A DNA stretch of 13,323 nucleotides from positions 1-13,323 of the forward strand of contig CAKUAM010000054.1 of assembly GCA_934636305.1 (NCBI GenBank). Reading direction: 5' to 3'. Position numbers and translations under genes: made by a program. A model generated the notes under the pieces. It ran no database searches, was not told the origin of the DNA, and saw nothing but the letters and a program-made list of their open reading frames with translations. Origin of the DNA: an uncultured Oscillospiraceae bacterium. Its GTDB lineage: Bacteria; Bacillota; Clostridia; Oscillospirales; Oscillospiraceae. Positions 6,400 through 13,110 of the stretch are shown piece after piece (the first letter of the stretch is position 1; every line of letters begins with the position of its first letter).

Positions 6400-7287
6400 T
6401 CAGGTATTTTCTGCTCCCTTGCGTCGGACGCTCAGCACAACGATGGCGGCCACCACCAGCGCAATGCCGGCAATTCCGCTCCAACCAAGCGGCTCATGGA
6501 ACACAAACGTGCCCAGAAGCGTGGCCGTAACCGGCTCGATCGACGCCAGAATGGAGGCGCGGCTGGAAGGCATCCCTTCCAGGCCCTTGGTATAAAAGAT
6601 ATAGGCGAGGAACCCGGTCATAAGCGCCATGGCTGCGCTCCACCCCAGAAGCTCCGGGGCCGGCAGCAAAGTACCGGCAATTGCATGCCAGTCAGAGAGA
6701 AACGCGCAGCCAACCGCGCAGATGAGGAAGGAATAAAACGTGATCGTCCAGGAGTCGTAGCCGCGATCGATGGCAAAACGACTGAAGATGGAGTACAGCG
6801 CATAGCCGAAGCCCGCGCCAAGCCCCAGAAGCAGGCCCTTTAGGCCCAGCTGCACGTCGCCGACGCCGGATACCAGCGCGCAGCCGCCGACGCTCAGTGC
6901 CAGTGCAAGAAGCTTTGTCGCCGTCAGCCGCTCGTAGAACAGCAGGCAGCTCATCAGCATCACAAAGATTGGCGCCGTGTACAAAAGCACGCTCATCACC
7001 GCGAGACTCGTTTCGTTCATCCCGGCAAAATAGCACCAGGAGAAAAACAGCACGCTGCAGAGTCCCGTGCCAAGAAAGCACCACAGGTCGCGCAGTCGGA
7101 TTTTGAATTTTTCCCGGTGAAAGGCGAGCAGATACAGCCCGACGAACACGGCGGCAAGCAAATACCGGATCTGCACAATATCGATTGCATACAGCCCGGC
7201 TGCGTTCAGCCGCCGCACGAAGAGCCCCATGCTCCCCCATAGAATACCGGCCAGAAGTACAAAGGCCGGCGAGCGGAATGTTTTCAT
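6400..7287 (-). CDS. EamA/DMT-family transporter
   Basis: A 295-aa integral membrane protein with about ten hydrophobic segments in two repeated five-helix halves, as in drug/metabolite transporters. The first half has GILWGSMGLFVRRL near residues 14-27, and segments such as VLLYTAPIFVMLMSCLLFYE. The second half has LASIEPVTATLLGTFVFHEPLG near the end, the typical EamA closing motif. Such proteins export or exchange small metabolites; the substrate cannot be deduced. The ATG at 7287 follows AGAGGT at about eight bases. No clear promoter was found upstream in 7288-7434. Confidence 0.92.
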   Translation of the reverse strand: MKTFRSPAFVLLAGILWGSMGLFVRRLNAAGLYAIDIVQIRYLLAAVFVGLYLLAFHREKFKIRLRDLWCFLGTGLCSVLFFSWCYFAGMNETSLAVMSVLLYTAPIFVMLMSCLLFYERLTATKLLALALSVGGCALVSGVGDVQLGLKGLLLGLGAGFGYALYSIFSRFAIDRGYDSWTITFYSFLICAVGCAFLSDWHAIAGTLLPAPELLGWSAAMALMTGFLAYIFYTKGLEGMPSSRASILASIEPVTATLLGTFVFHEPLGWSGIAGIALVVAAIVVLSVRRKGAENT

Positions 7288-7433
7288 AGAAAAACCTCTT
7301 TCTGTCAATTTGACGATGCCGCCATATTGCTGGATGACAGAAAATGATACATCTATACACCATGGTAGCACAGGCAGAGACAAAAAGAAAGAAAAACTTC
7401 CGGCAAAAAAGAACCTGTGTGGCGTTTGCGCAG

Positions 7434-7487
7434 TATAAAAAATAGAGAAACTCCCGTCTGCTGCGGAAAAAGCGCAGACGGGAGTTT
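7434..7487 (-). terminator. Rho-independent terminator after the 130-aa membrane protein gene
   Basis: Arms AAACTCCCGTCTGC (7448-7461) and GCAGACGGGAGTTT (7474-7487) form a 14-bp perfect stem with a 12-base loop. On the minus strand it runs into TCTCTATTTTTTATAC, a U-rich tail; on the plus strand TTTTGTT follows, so it can act both ways. It ends transcription from 7549-7941 before the EamA gene. Confidence 0.88.
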
Positions 7488-7548
7488 TGTTATGCAGAAA
7501 AATAAATGTTCAAAGGGTGTGAGGCATGCGGGCAGCCCTGCAGCCGGG

Positions 7549-7941
7549 TTATGCATTTCGCGCATGCAGGTGCAGCGCGCCGACGATCAGAAATGCCAGC
7601 CCGAAAACGACCCAGCCCCAGACGGGATCATTCTTTGCGATAAAGTACGCCAGAAGGCCAAATACCGCCGCATAGATCAGGGTAAGCAGCCCACCGACGA
7701 GCCAGAAGCCAATACGAGTGTGCTGCAGCCACAGCAGCAGAAGAAACGCTGCAATACCGATTACAAGGCACAGGGCCGGGTGGATGGCGGTGAACTGTTT
7801 GCAGCAGACGCCGGCGGCAATGCCGAGAGCGATACTGTCAAACATAATGATATGCCCGAGAAACAGTCCAACAATAGAGCAGATGAATCCGATCAGCAGC
7901 CCGACGGCAAGAAATGCACCCTGTGCAGCCAGATATCCCAT
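7549..7941 (-). CDS. Small multi-pass membrane protein of unknown function
   Basis: A 130-aa very hydrophobic protein with four or five predicted membrane segments, around residues 4-28, 31-46, 54-72, 77-101 and 106-124. Short polar links and a HLHARNA tail follow. No family was recognised; the only charged residues in the core are isolated (D35, K48, R76). The ATG at 7941 is preceded by AGGAGG at good spacing. It has its own promoter at 7982-8010 and its own terminator at 7434-7487, so it appears to be a single-gene unit, though some read-through from the MATE gene is possible because no terminator is seen between them. Confidence 0.8.
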   Translation of the reverse strand: MGYLAAQGAFLAVGLLIGFICSIVGLFLGHIIMFDSIALGIAAGVCCKQFTAIHPALCLVIGIAAFLLLLWLQHTRIGFWLVGGLLTLIYAAVFGLLAYFIAKNDPVWGWVVFGLAFLIVGALHLHARNA

Positions 7942-7976
7942 ATATAGCCTCCTTTTTCTCTGCGGCCCTTGCTACA

Positions 7977-8010
7977 ATTTCATTATAATGAAATCTGCTG
8001 CAATCATCAA
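7977..8010 (-). promoter_or_regulatory. Sigma-A promoter with an 18-bp palindromic operator over the -10
   Basis: On the minus strand the -35 is TTGATG (8010-8005), a 17-base spacer follows, and the -10 is TATAAT (7987-7982). The -10 lies within ATTTCATTATAATGAAAT (7977-7994), a perfect 18-bp palindrome. A palindrome centred on the -10 is a typical position for a dimeric repressor. No other copy was seen in the window, and the protein that binds is unknown. Confidence 0.72.
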
Positions 8011-8045
8011 TGGGAAAACAAAAATATGCGGGAGGCAGCCGTATT

Positions 8046-9410
8046 TTATGGTGCGGAGATACGCAGATGGCGGAAGCAGCGAATAAAATAGAGGATCTCC
8101 GCCACAGATGTGATGCCCCATGAGAACGCGTACAGCAAATACAGGGAGGGGATGGTGTGGAAGTGTGCGAAGATGGTATAGACCCAGACCACGCGGAACA
8201 CGCATGAGCCAAGAATGACAATGATTGTCGGCACAAAGCTACGCCCAATGCCGCGGCAGGCTGCGATGGTGCAGTCCATGAAGGCGCTGAGTGCGTAAGA
8301 ATAGCACATGATGCGCATACGCTGCATGCCGGCGGCAACAACGTCGGCTTCGTTGGTGAACAGATACAAAAAGCTCTCTCCGCACAGCCGGAAACCAATG
8401 CCCAGGACCGCAGCAATCAGGAACGCATACAGCAGGCTGATCATATAGCTACGGAGCATCCGGTCCTTTTTGCCGGCGCCCCAGTTCTGCCCCATGAAGC
8501 TCGAGCAGGCCATATAGAACGCGGCCATTACATTATAAATGACGGCGTCGACGTTGGCAGCAGCGGAGTTGCCGGAGACCATGGTGGAATCGAACGAGTT
8601 GACGCCGACCTGAATGAACAGGTTGGCAAGCGCAAAAATCATCGACTGGATGCCGGAGGGGATGCCAAGACCCAGAATACGGCCCAGCTGCTCCCGATGG
8701 ATGCGCAGCTGACGCAGCTGTAGCCGGCAGCAGTCTTTGAGACGGGCCAGGTGCGAGAGAATCAGCATGGCGGACAGATATTGGGAGATGATGCTTGCCA
8801 GCGCAACGCCGTCAGCAGCCATTTTACAGACAATGACGAAGAAAAGATTTAGAATAACATTCAGAATGCCGGCAGCGGTCAGGTAAATCAGCGGACGCTT
8901 GGTATCGCCGCTGGCACTTAAAACAGCATTGCCAAAGTTGAAAATGCCAAGTGCCGGCATGCCAAGCGCATAGATGCGGAAATACAGCACGGCGCCATCA
9001 ATCAGATCGTCCTTTGTTTTCAGCGCGTGCAGCATTGGCTTGGCCAGCGTCAGGCAGAGAACCGTGATCAGTGCACCGGCTGCCACGCAGATCAAAAGCG
9101 CAGTATGGACGCAGTTTCGTGTCTGCTCCTCCTGCTGCGCGCCAAGGTGCTGGGCAACCCGGACGTTGACGCCATTGCCAAGGCCGATGAGAAAGCCTGT
9201 GAACAAGGTGACAAGCGTGGTGGTGGAGCCGACGGAGCCGAGTGCTGTTGCGCTGGCAAATTTGCCGACGACGGCAACGTCTGCCATGTTGAAAAGAACC
9301 TGCAGCAGCTGCGAAAAAATGAGCGGCACACTGAACAGCAGAATGTTTTTCCACAAGGAGCCATCGGTCATGGTAATGGCGCTCGGATGGCCCTGTGATT
9401 GTTTTGCCAT
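8046..9410 (-). CDS. MATE family multidrug/metabolite efflux transporter
   Basis: A 454-aa protein, the usual MATE length, with about twelve hydrophobic segments. The N-terminal half has LFSVPLIFSQLLQVLFNMAD, the run VGKFASATALGSVGSTTTL, and GLGNGVNVRVAQHLGAQ. The second half has LGIPSGIQSMIFALANLFIQ and GQNWGAGKKDR, the repeated MATE signature. Such proteins use a sodium or proton gradient to export cationic or other compounds. The ATG at 9410 lies about 46 bases after the predicted transcription start; the RBS is only TTGGGG. The frame's further upstream extension runs through the promoter and is rejected. It diverges from the Cys-rich protein gene at 9603-9986. Confidence 0.93.
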   Translation of the reverse strand: MAKQSQGHPSAITMTDGSLWKNILLFSVPLIFSQLLQVLFNMADVAVVGKFASATALGSVGSTTTLVTLFTGFLIGLGNGVNVRVAQHLGAQQEEQTRNCVHTALLICVAAGALITVLCLTLAKPMLHALKTKDDLIDGAVLYFRIYALGMPALGIFNFGNAVLSASGDTKRPLIYLTAAGILNVILNLFFVIVCKMAADGVALASIISQYLSAMLILSHLARLKDCCRLQLRQLRIHREQLGRILGLGIPSGIQSMIFALANLFIQVGVNSFDSTMVSGNSAAANVDAVIYNVMAAFYMACSSFMGQNWGAGKKDRMLRSYMISLLYAFLIAAVLGIGFRLCGESFLYLFTNEADVVAAGMQRMRIMCYSYALSAFMDCTIAACRGIGRSFVPTIIVILGSCVFRVVWVYTIFAHFHTIPSLYLLYAFSWGITSVAEILYFIRCFRHLRISAP

Positions 9411-9462
9411 ATTGCATCCCCAATCCAATCTGAAAAGTATCGAATATCTGAAAAGCTTACAT

Positions 9463-9491
9463 ATTATAGTGAGATTTACACGTTCCGTCAA
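9463..9491 (-). promoter_or_regulatory. Sigma-A promoter of the MATE gene
   Basis: On the minus strand TTGACG (9491-9486), a 17-base spacer, then TATAAT (9468-9463). Near-consensus. Expected start of the transcript is around 9456. Confidence 0.85.
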
Positions 9492-9495
9492 GCGG

Positions 9496-9508
9496 GAAAC
9501 CAAGTTTC
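9496..9508. promoter_or_regulatory. Inverted repeat GAAAC-N3-GTTTC between divergent promoters
   Basis: Exact 5-bp arms (9496-9500 and 9504-9508) with a 3-base spacer, located between the two divergent -35 boxes at 9486-9491 and 9526-9531. Short and possibly chance, but its position suits a shared operator. Confidence 0.3.
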
Positions 9509-9525
9509 TTTCGGCCGTTCTGCAC

Positions 9526-9554
9526 TTGTTTTCAGGAACCGGATTGCATATAAT
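9526..9554 (+). promoter_or_regulatory. Sigma-A promoter of the Cys-rich protein gene
   Basis: TTGTTT (9526-9531), a 17-base spacer, then TATAAT (9549-9554). Expected start near 9561, leaving a leader of about 40 bases. Divergent to the MATE promoter. Confidence 0.75.
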
Positions 9555-9602
9555 AAAAACATCAGGATGAAACAAAATCAGAGCTGGACGGGAGGTCGCG
9601 TA

Positions 9603-9986
9603 ATGGGATGTAACGGCTGTACATCGGGCTGCAGCAGCTGCGGTGTATCAGGCTGCGGCAGCTGCCGGAGCCATGTGCTTCTGCTGACGCAGTTGGAGAT
9701 CCAACTGCTGCAGAAATTTGGCGAGCTGGCTTTTTTGCCGGTGGCCTGTACACGCTCGAATGAAACGCCGGTGTTTTTGACGGAGCTCGGCGGCAGAACG
9801 GCAGTCAGCGCAGCGATCCTTGCGCTGCAGTGCAAGCGACTGATCAGCGTGGATTTTGCGCTTCCGCTGCAGGGCTTTGATTATGCGGGGTATGACCAGT
9901 ACCCGATCCGTGGGAGCATGGCGCTGACAGCGGCCGGACAGGAGGCTCTGGATGCATTGGACATTCAGGGCTGCGGAGAATCATAA
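9603..9986 (+). CDS. Small protein with three CxxC motifs and a possible winged-helix domain
   Basis: A 127-aa protein not recognised as a named family. The first 21 residues contain C3-x2-C6, C10-x2-C13 and C18-x2-C21, in a Gly/Ser-rich setting, suggesting binding of zinc or an iron-sulfur cluster. Residues 30-120 look like a compact helical domain with a wing: LEIQLLQKFGELAFLPVA, then ETPVFLTEL, AAILALQCKRLISVDF, and a final SMALTAAGQEALDAL. The pattern of LISVD, a YDQYPIRGS turn, then LTxxGxxAL is like winged-helix regulators such as MarR/PadR. The ATG at 9603 is fixed by GGAGGT (9591-9596), six bases upstream. It diverges from the MATE gene, the usual layout of a regulator and its target. 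Function is inference. Confidence 0.82.
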   Translation: MGCNGCTSGCSSCGVSGCGSCRSHVLLLTQLEIQLLQKFGELAFLPVACTRSNETPVFLTELGGRTAVSAAILALQCKRLISVDFALPLQGFDYAGYDQYPIRGSMALTAAGQEALDALDIQGCGES

Positions 9987-9993
9987 AACGCGT

Positions 9994-10030
9994 ACGAAGG
10001 GACAGGTATGGATCATACCTGTCCCTTCGT
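9994..10030. terminator. Bidirectional terminator between convergent genes
   Basis: A perfect 17-bp stem, 9994-10010 with 10014-10030, and a GAT loop. It lies between the stop of the Cys-rich protein gene (9986) and that of the convergent DUF975 gene (10042). Flanking T-rich runs are modest: TTCATCTGTTTATT on the plus side and GTTTTATGATT on the minus side. Confidence 0.78.
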
Positions 10031-10041
10031 TCATCTGTTTA

Positions 10042-10644
10042 TTAGTCATCCATGACTGGGGATGTGCGTACGTATTCATAATACTGCGCCCGGGTTGCCT
10101 CCATGTACGGCGTGACCCACAGGGAGCCGACACCAAGGCACAGGCTGCCGACGATGATCCAGCCGAGAAAGCTCAGATCCAGGACGAAGCGTTCCCACTT
10201 GTGCCCCTGCATCATGCGGCGGCTTTCGTCAATGCAGGCCTTCCAGCCGTAATCCGGATGGTCGAGCTTGATGTAGTATGCCATGGAGTACGAATAGGCC
10301 TTCACAATGCCGGGAATCACGAACAGCAGCGACCACAGGGCCGTAAAGATGTTCGTCATGAGGCCGATGAGGAATGTACCGCCGAAATCATCCTGAAAGC
10401 CGCGGAACATATCACCGAGCTGCATGGGCTGGCCATCGCGTGCCTGCTTCAGAAACAGATAGGCCTTGCCATATTCCAATGGGCCGATAATCAAAAGAGC
10501 ACCGATGGCCGGAATAACACCGGAGGCTGCAGTTTCCATCAGGCCGATCAACAAACATACGGCCAATGCGACCATCCATGCATTCTGAAAGATTCCTCCG
10601 CCCAGTTGAGCGCGTGCACGAGCCTTGAGCTCTGCGCGATCCAT
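10042..10644 (-). CDS. DUF975 family integral membrane protein
   Basis: A 200-aa membrane protein. DUF975 features: VKAYSYSMAYYIKLDHPD (114-131), the helix ACIDESRRMMQGHKWERF (136-153), LSFLGWIIVGSL (157-168) and VTPYMEATRAQYYEY (177-191). About five hydrophobic segments occur around residues 22-40, 42-57, 90-110, 158-176 and nearby. DUF975 is common in Firmicutes, often of unknown role. The ATG at 10644 has AAAGGA upstream at a rather long spacing. Its leader contains a GC-rich hairpin (10669-10686). It lies downstream of the Rrf2 gene on the same strand; co-transcription is possible but unproven. Confidence 0.9.
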   Translation of the reverse strand: MDRAELKARARAQLGGGIFQNAWMVALAVCLLIGLMETAASGVIPAIGALLIIGPLEYGKAYLFLKQARDGQPMQLGDMFRGFQDDFGGTFLIGLMTNIFTALWSLLFVIPGIVKAYSYSMAYYIKLDHPDYGWKACIDESRRMMQGHKWERFVLDLSFLGWIIVGSLCLGVGSLWVTPYMEATRAQYYEYVRTSPVMDD

Positions 10645-10668
10645 ACAATCACAATCCTTTCTTTCTTC

Positions 10669-10758
10669 GCCCCGGAGGGCCGGGGCAATCTGGCTGCTGC
10701 TTTCTTCTTTCTTATCTTATCCTGCCGGGCAGCCCGTCCTGCCGGGACAGGCTGCCGG
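10669..10758 (-). other. Two GC-rich hairpins between the Rrf2 and DUF975 genes
   Basis: Hairpin B (10669-10686) has arms GCCCCGG/CCGGGGC with an AGGG loop, just upstream of the DUF975 RBS. Hairpin A (about 10725-10758) has GGCAGCC/GGCTGCC arms plus an inner GTCC/GGAC helix, starting a few bases after the Rrf2 stop. Neither has a U-tract on the minus strand, so they are not ordinary terminators. They could stabilise or attenuate the transcript. Confidence 0.4.
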
Positions 10759-10763
10759 AAGGT

Positions 10764-11201
10764 TCAGATCACATAATCGTCTGCCGCGCGGGACTGCTGC
10801 GTGTCAAGCAGCATCTGCAGCGTAATGCCGCTCAGATAGTCACGGACGGTCCTTTGCAGCCCTTCCCAGACAGAAAGCGTCAGGCAGGTGCCGGCGCGCG
10901 GACACTGATTGGGCGACTGCTCGAGGCATGACACCGGCGCAAGCCCGCCTTCGGTAATGCTGAGAATCTCATAGAGCGTATACGCCTGCGGCTCCCGCGC
11001 CAGCCGGTAGCCACCGCGATAGCCGCGTGAGGTCTGCAGAATGTCTGCGCGGTTGAGCAGGGGAATGATCTGCTCGAGATATTTTTTGGAGATATCCTGC
11101 CGTTCGGCGACGTCCTTCAGTGAGACAAAGCCCTCGCTCTGATGCTGGGCAATATCAAGCATCAGCCGCAGCGCATACCGTCCCTTTGTGGAAATTTTCA
11201 T
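10764..11201 (-). CDS. Rrf2/IscR-like transcriptional regulator, probable Fe-S sensor
   Basis: A 145-aa Rrf2-family regulator. It opens with the family start MKISTKGRYALRLMLDIA, followed by a winged helix: VSLKDVAERQDISKKYLEQI (26-45) and LQTSRGYRGGYRLAR (55-69). Cysteines 92, 100 and 106 (C-x7-C-x5-C) sit where IscR and NsrR hold an iron-sulfur cluster, so cluster binding is likely. CymR-type members lack this set. The ATG at 11201 has GGAGG six bases before it. Upstream is a promoter with overlapping inverted repeat (11222-11250). It follows a ttcA-like gene whose product itself needs an Fe-S cluster. What it controls besides itself is not visible. Confidence 0.93.
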   Translation of the reverse strand: MKISTKGRYALRLMLDIAQHQSEGFVSLKDVAERQDISKKYLEQIIPLLNRADILQTSRGYRGGYRLAREPQAYTLYEILSITEGGLAPVSCLEQSPNQCPRAGTCLTLSVWEGLQRTVRDYLSGITLQMLLDTQQSRAADDYVI

Positions 11202-11221
11202 GCTGCCGCCTCCTTTCTCTT

Positions 11222-11250
11222 AAAATACCATAATCCGGATAGGTATTCAA
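11222..11250 (-). promoter_or_regulatory. Probable autoregulated promoter of the Rrf2 gene
   Basis: On the minus strand TTGAAT (11250-11245), a 17-base spacer, then TATTTT (11227-11222). The inverted repeat AATACC/GGTATT (11224-11229 and 11242-11247, 12 bases apart) overlaps both hexamers. IscR type-1 sites in proteobacteria are likewise AT-flanked palindromes of about 25 bp beginning with ATA. The site begins in the last codons of the ttcA-like gene. Confidence 0.5.
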
Positions 11251-11993
11251 GAGCCGTGCGGGGAATTTGCCGCAGCATCCGCTGCCGTCTGCCACTGCGG
11301 CAGGGGCAGACGCTGCATCGCGCCGAAGATTTTTGTCTTGAGGTCGGGATACTGCGCCTGCAGCGCAGCAACCAGCTCCTTGACCTCCTGCCGCTTGGTG
11401 TGCTTGTCAGCGGGACATACATTATGGACGACGGGAAGATGGCTTTGTTCCGCATATGTTTCGATGGCCTTTTCTCCGACGTACAGCATGGGGCGGATCT
11501 GGGTGATGCCTGTGCGGCTGAGATAGGTCATGGGCTCAAAGCATCCAATCCGGCCCTCGTAGAGAAGGCTCATGAGAAACGTTTCGACGGCATCGTCAAA
11601 ATGATGGCCGAGTGCAATTTTGTTGCAGCCTTCGGCCAGAAGCACGTCGTTGAGTGCGCCGCGGCGCATTTTTGCGCACATGGAGCAGGGATTCTTTTCG
11701 TGGCGGTAGTCAAAAATGATCGGGCCGATGTCGGTCTTTTTTATTGTATATGGTACCTGCAGCGACTGACAGAACGCCTCGACCGGGGAAAAATCCATAC
11801 CGGCAAGGCCCATATCGATGGTGACGGCGCGCAGCGAGAATTTTTTCGGGTAATACCTGCGCAGCTGTGCCAGCAGCGACAAAAGCGTCAGGGAGTCCTT
11901 TCCGCCCGATACGCCGACGGCAATGCAGTCGCCCGGCGCAATCATCTGATAATCCTCCACACAGCGGCGGATCTGGCCAATGAGATTTTGCAT
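11247..11993 (-). CDS. ttcA: TtcA-family tRNA 2-thiocytidine synthetase (PP-loop ATPase)
   Basis: A 248-aa PP-loop protein that adenylates and thiolates a tRNA base, in TtcA position C32, using an Fe-S cluster. Seen: PP-loop VSGGKDS (28-34); CSMC (Cys103 and Cys106); LGHHFDDAVETFLMSLLYEGR (from 128); and a third Cys193 in HNVCPADKHTKRQEVK. Three cysteines in these places match the cluster ligands of TtcA. E. coli TtcA is about 310 aa; this shorter form is common in Clostridia. Close relatives thiolate other tRNA positions, so the exact base is not proven. The ATG at 11993 has AGGTG about eight bases upstream. It is divergent from rplM and followed by the Rrf2 regulator. Confidence 0.85.
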   Translation of the reverse strand: MQNLIGQIRRCVEDYQMIAPGDCIAVGVSGGKDSLTLLSLLAQLRRYYPKKFSLRAVTIDMGLAGMDFSPVEAFCQSLQVPYTIKKTDIGPIIFDYRHEKNPCSMCAKMRRGALNDVLLAEGCNKIALGHHFDDAVETFLMSLLYEGRIGCFEPMTYLSRTGITQIRPMLYVGEKAIETYAEQSHLPVVHNVCPADKHTKRQEVKELVAALQAQYPDLKTKIFGAMQRLPLPQWQTAADAAANSPHGS

Positions 11994-12048
11994 CTGTTTT
12001 CACCTGTTTTCTGAAAAAATGCGATTTGAGATTTTAAGAGAATTTAAG

Positions 12049-12078
12049 AGTATCTGCGAGAAAAAAAGAGTATTTCAA
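12049..12078 (-). promoter_or_regulatory. Possible promoter of the ttcA-like gene
   Basis: On the minus strand TTGAAA (12078-12073), an 18-base spacer, then GATACT (12054-12049). Only a fair match, in an AT-rich stretch where chance hits are common. The region 12020-12060 also holds two copies of TTTAAGAG ten bases apart. Confidence 0.35.
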
Positions 12079-12108
12079 GCGAGATATTAAAAAACAGAAA
12101 AATCGAGC

Positions 12109-12137
12109 TTGACACTGTTTTGGCATTGTGGTATAAA
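12109..12137 (+). promoter_or_regulatory. Strong sigma-A promoter of rplM-rpsI
   Basis: TTGACA (12109-12114), a 17-base spacer, then TATAAA (12132-12137). An A-rich stretch directly upstream (about 12085-12104) could serve as an UP element, in line with high expression of ribosomal protein genes. Transcription should start near 12144. Confidence 0.88.
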
Positions 12138-12143
12138 GAATAA

Positions 12144-12239
12144 GCGCGTTTTACGAGGCTATTCTATATGCGCGCCAACAAATTGTCAAAACTTTTTATC
12201 ATAAAGAAAACGGCAATGTTTTCAAACGGAGGAACAAAC
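12144..12239 (+). promoter_or_regulatory. Structured rplM leader, candidate L13-type ribosomal protein leader
   Basis: The roughly 95-base leader begins with GCGCG (12144-12148), which can pair with CGCGC (12171-12175). A second hairpin, GAAAAC/GTTTTC (12206-12211 and 12218-12223), ends four bases before the GGAGG RBS. L13 leaders that regulate rplM are known in Firmicutes; I could not match this one to the consensus by eye, so the call rests on position and pairing. Confidence 0.4.
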
Positions 12240-12668
12240 ATGACCACTATGGCTAAGAAGGAGAGCGTCCAGAGAAAATGGTACGTCCTCGATGCAGCAG
12301 GCAAGCCCCTGGGCCGTACTGCTGTCACTGCTGCCAAGCTGCTGCGCGGCAAGCACAAGGTTGACTTCACCCCGAACGTTGACTGCGGCGATTTCGTCAT
12401 CATTGTGAATGTTGACAAGGCTGTGCTCACCGGCAAGAAGCTCGACAAGAAGCACTACTATCATCACACCGGCTGGATCGGCAACCTCAAGGATGTCAAG
12501 TACCGCACCATCATGGCGGAGCGTCCCGAGTTTGCAATGGAGCTGGCTGTCAAGGGCATGCTGCCCAAGAACAGCATCGGCCGTGCCGAGCTCACGCGCC
12601 TGAAGCTGTACAAGGGTGCTGAGCACGACAACGCTGCACAGAAGCCCGAAGCTTGGACTTTGGACTAA
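12240..12668 (+). CDS. rplM: 50S ribosomal protein L13
   Basis: A 142-aa protein, exactly the family's usual length, and one of the first to assemble on 23S rRNA. Seen: WYVLDAAGKPLGRTAVTAA near the start, GDFVIIVNVDKAVLTGKK, YYHHTGWIGNLKD, and VKGMLPKNSIGR, all L13 landmarks. The start ATG at 12240 follows ACGGAGGA at normal spacing; an in-frame ATG at 12168 lies in the leader and is rejected. rpsI follows after 17 bp, the conserved bacterial order. Codon use is biased to C-ending codons, as expected of a highly expressed gene. Confidence 0.98.
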   Translation: MTTMAKKESVQRKWYVLDAAGKPLGRTAVTAAKLLRGKHKVDFTPNVDCGDFVIIVNVDKAVLTGKKLDKKHYYHHTGWIGNLKDVKYRTIMAERPEFAMELAVKGMLPKNSIGRAELTRLKLYKGAEHDNAAQKPEAWTLD

Positions 12669-12685
12669 TCGGGAGGTAACAGACT

Positions 12686-13090
12686 ATGTACGAGAGCAAG
12701 AGACAGTATCAGTACGGCACCGGCAGACGTAAGTCCTCCGTGGCTCGTGTCCGCGTGTACCAGGGCGGCACCGGCGCTATCACCATCAATGGCCGTGATA
12801 TCGACGATTACTTTGGTCTGGATACCCTGAAGATGGTCGTTCGTCAGCCGCTGGCTACGTGCGATCTGGTTGGCAAGGTTGACATCGTCTGCACCGTTGA
12901 GGGCGGCGGCGTCTCCGGTCAGGCCGGCGCAATCCGTCATGGCGTTGCCCGCGCTCTGCTGAGCGTCAACCCCGAATACCGCGCAGCACTCAAGGCCGCT
13001 GGCTTCCTGACCCGTGACCCGAGAATGAAGGAAAGAAAGAAGTACGGCTTGAAGGCAGCTCGCCGCGCTCCGCAGTTCAGCAAGCGCTGA
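12686..13090 (+). CDS. rpsI: 30S ribosomal protein S9
   Basis: A 134-aa protein (family about 130). [18 protein letters not shown] near residue 11 and the C-terminal [16 protein letters not shown] are diagnostic; the basic tail reaches toward the P-site tRNA in the ribosome. A GGGAGGT RBS (12671-12677) precedes the ATG at 12686. It is co-transcribed with rplM and ends before a strong terminator. Confidence 0.98.
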   Translation: MYESKRQYQYGTGRRKSSVARVRVYQGGTGAITINGRDIDDYFGLDTLKMVVRQPLATCDLVGKVDIVCTVEGGGVSGQAGAIRHGVARALLSVNPEYRAALKAAGFLTRDPRMKERKKYGLKAARRAPQFSKR

Positions 13091-13110
13091 GCTTCCTCCA
13101 ATTTCAGTTG

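Noticed and set aside
7288..7400. A promoter for the EamA gene (TTGTCT with TATAGA near 7340-7370)
   Set aside because: Spacing is 18-20 bases depending on the hexamers chosen and the matches are weak, so I do not list it.
7417..7947. Plus-strand open frame opposite the 130-aa membrane protein
   Set aside because: It runs through a strong terminator hairpin and has shadow-like composition; the minus frame has an RBS, promoter and membrane-protein pattern.
9399..9602. N-terminal extension of the Cys-rich protein upstream of 9603
   Set aside because: It would run across both divergent promoters; GGAGGT at 9591-9596 fixes the ATG at 9603.
11142..12014. Plus-strand open frame opposite ttcA
   Set aside because: The minus strand encodes the PP-loop and cysteine motifs; no RBS or family signal on the plus strand.
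12033..12078. Repeated TTTAAGAG and AGAGTAT words as a short tandem repeat
   Set aside because: Only two imperfect copies in an AT-rich upstream region; more simply explained as low-complexity sequence or an UP element.
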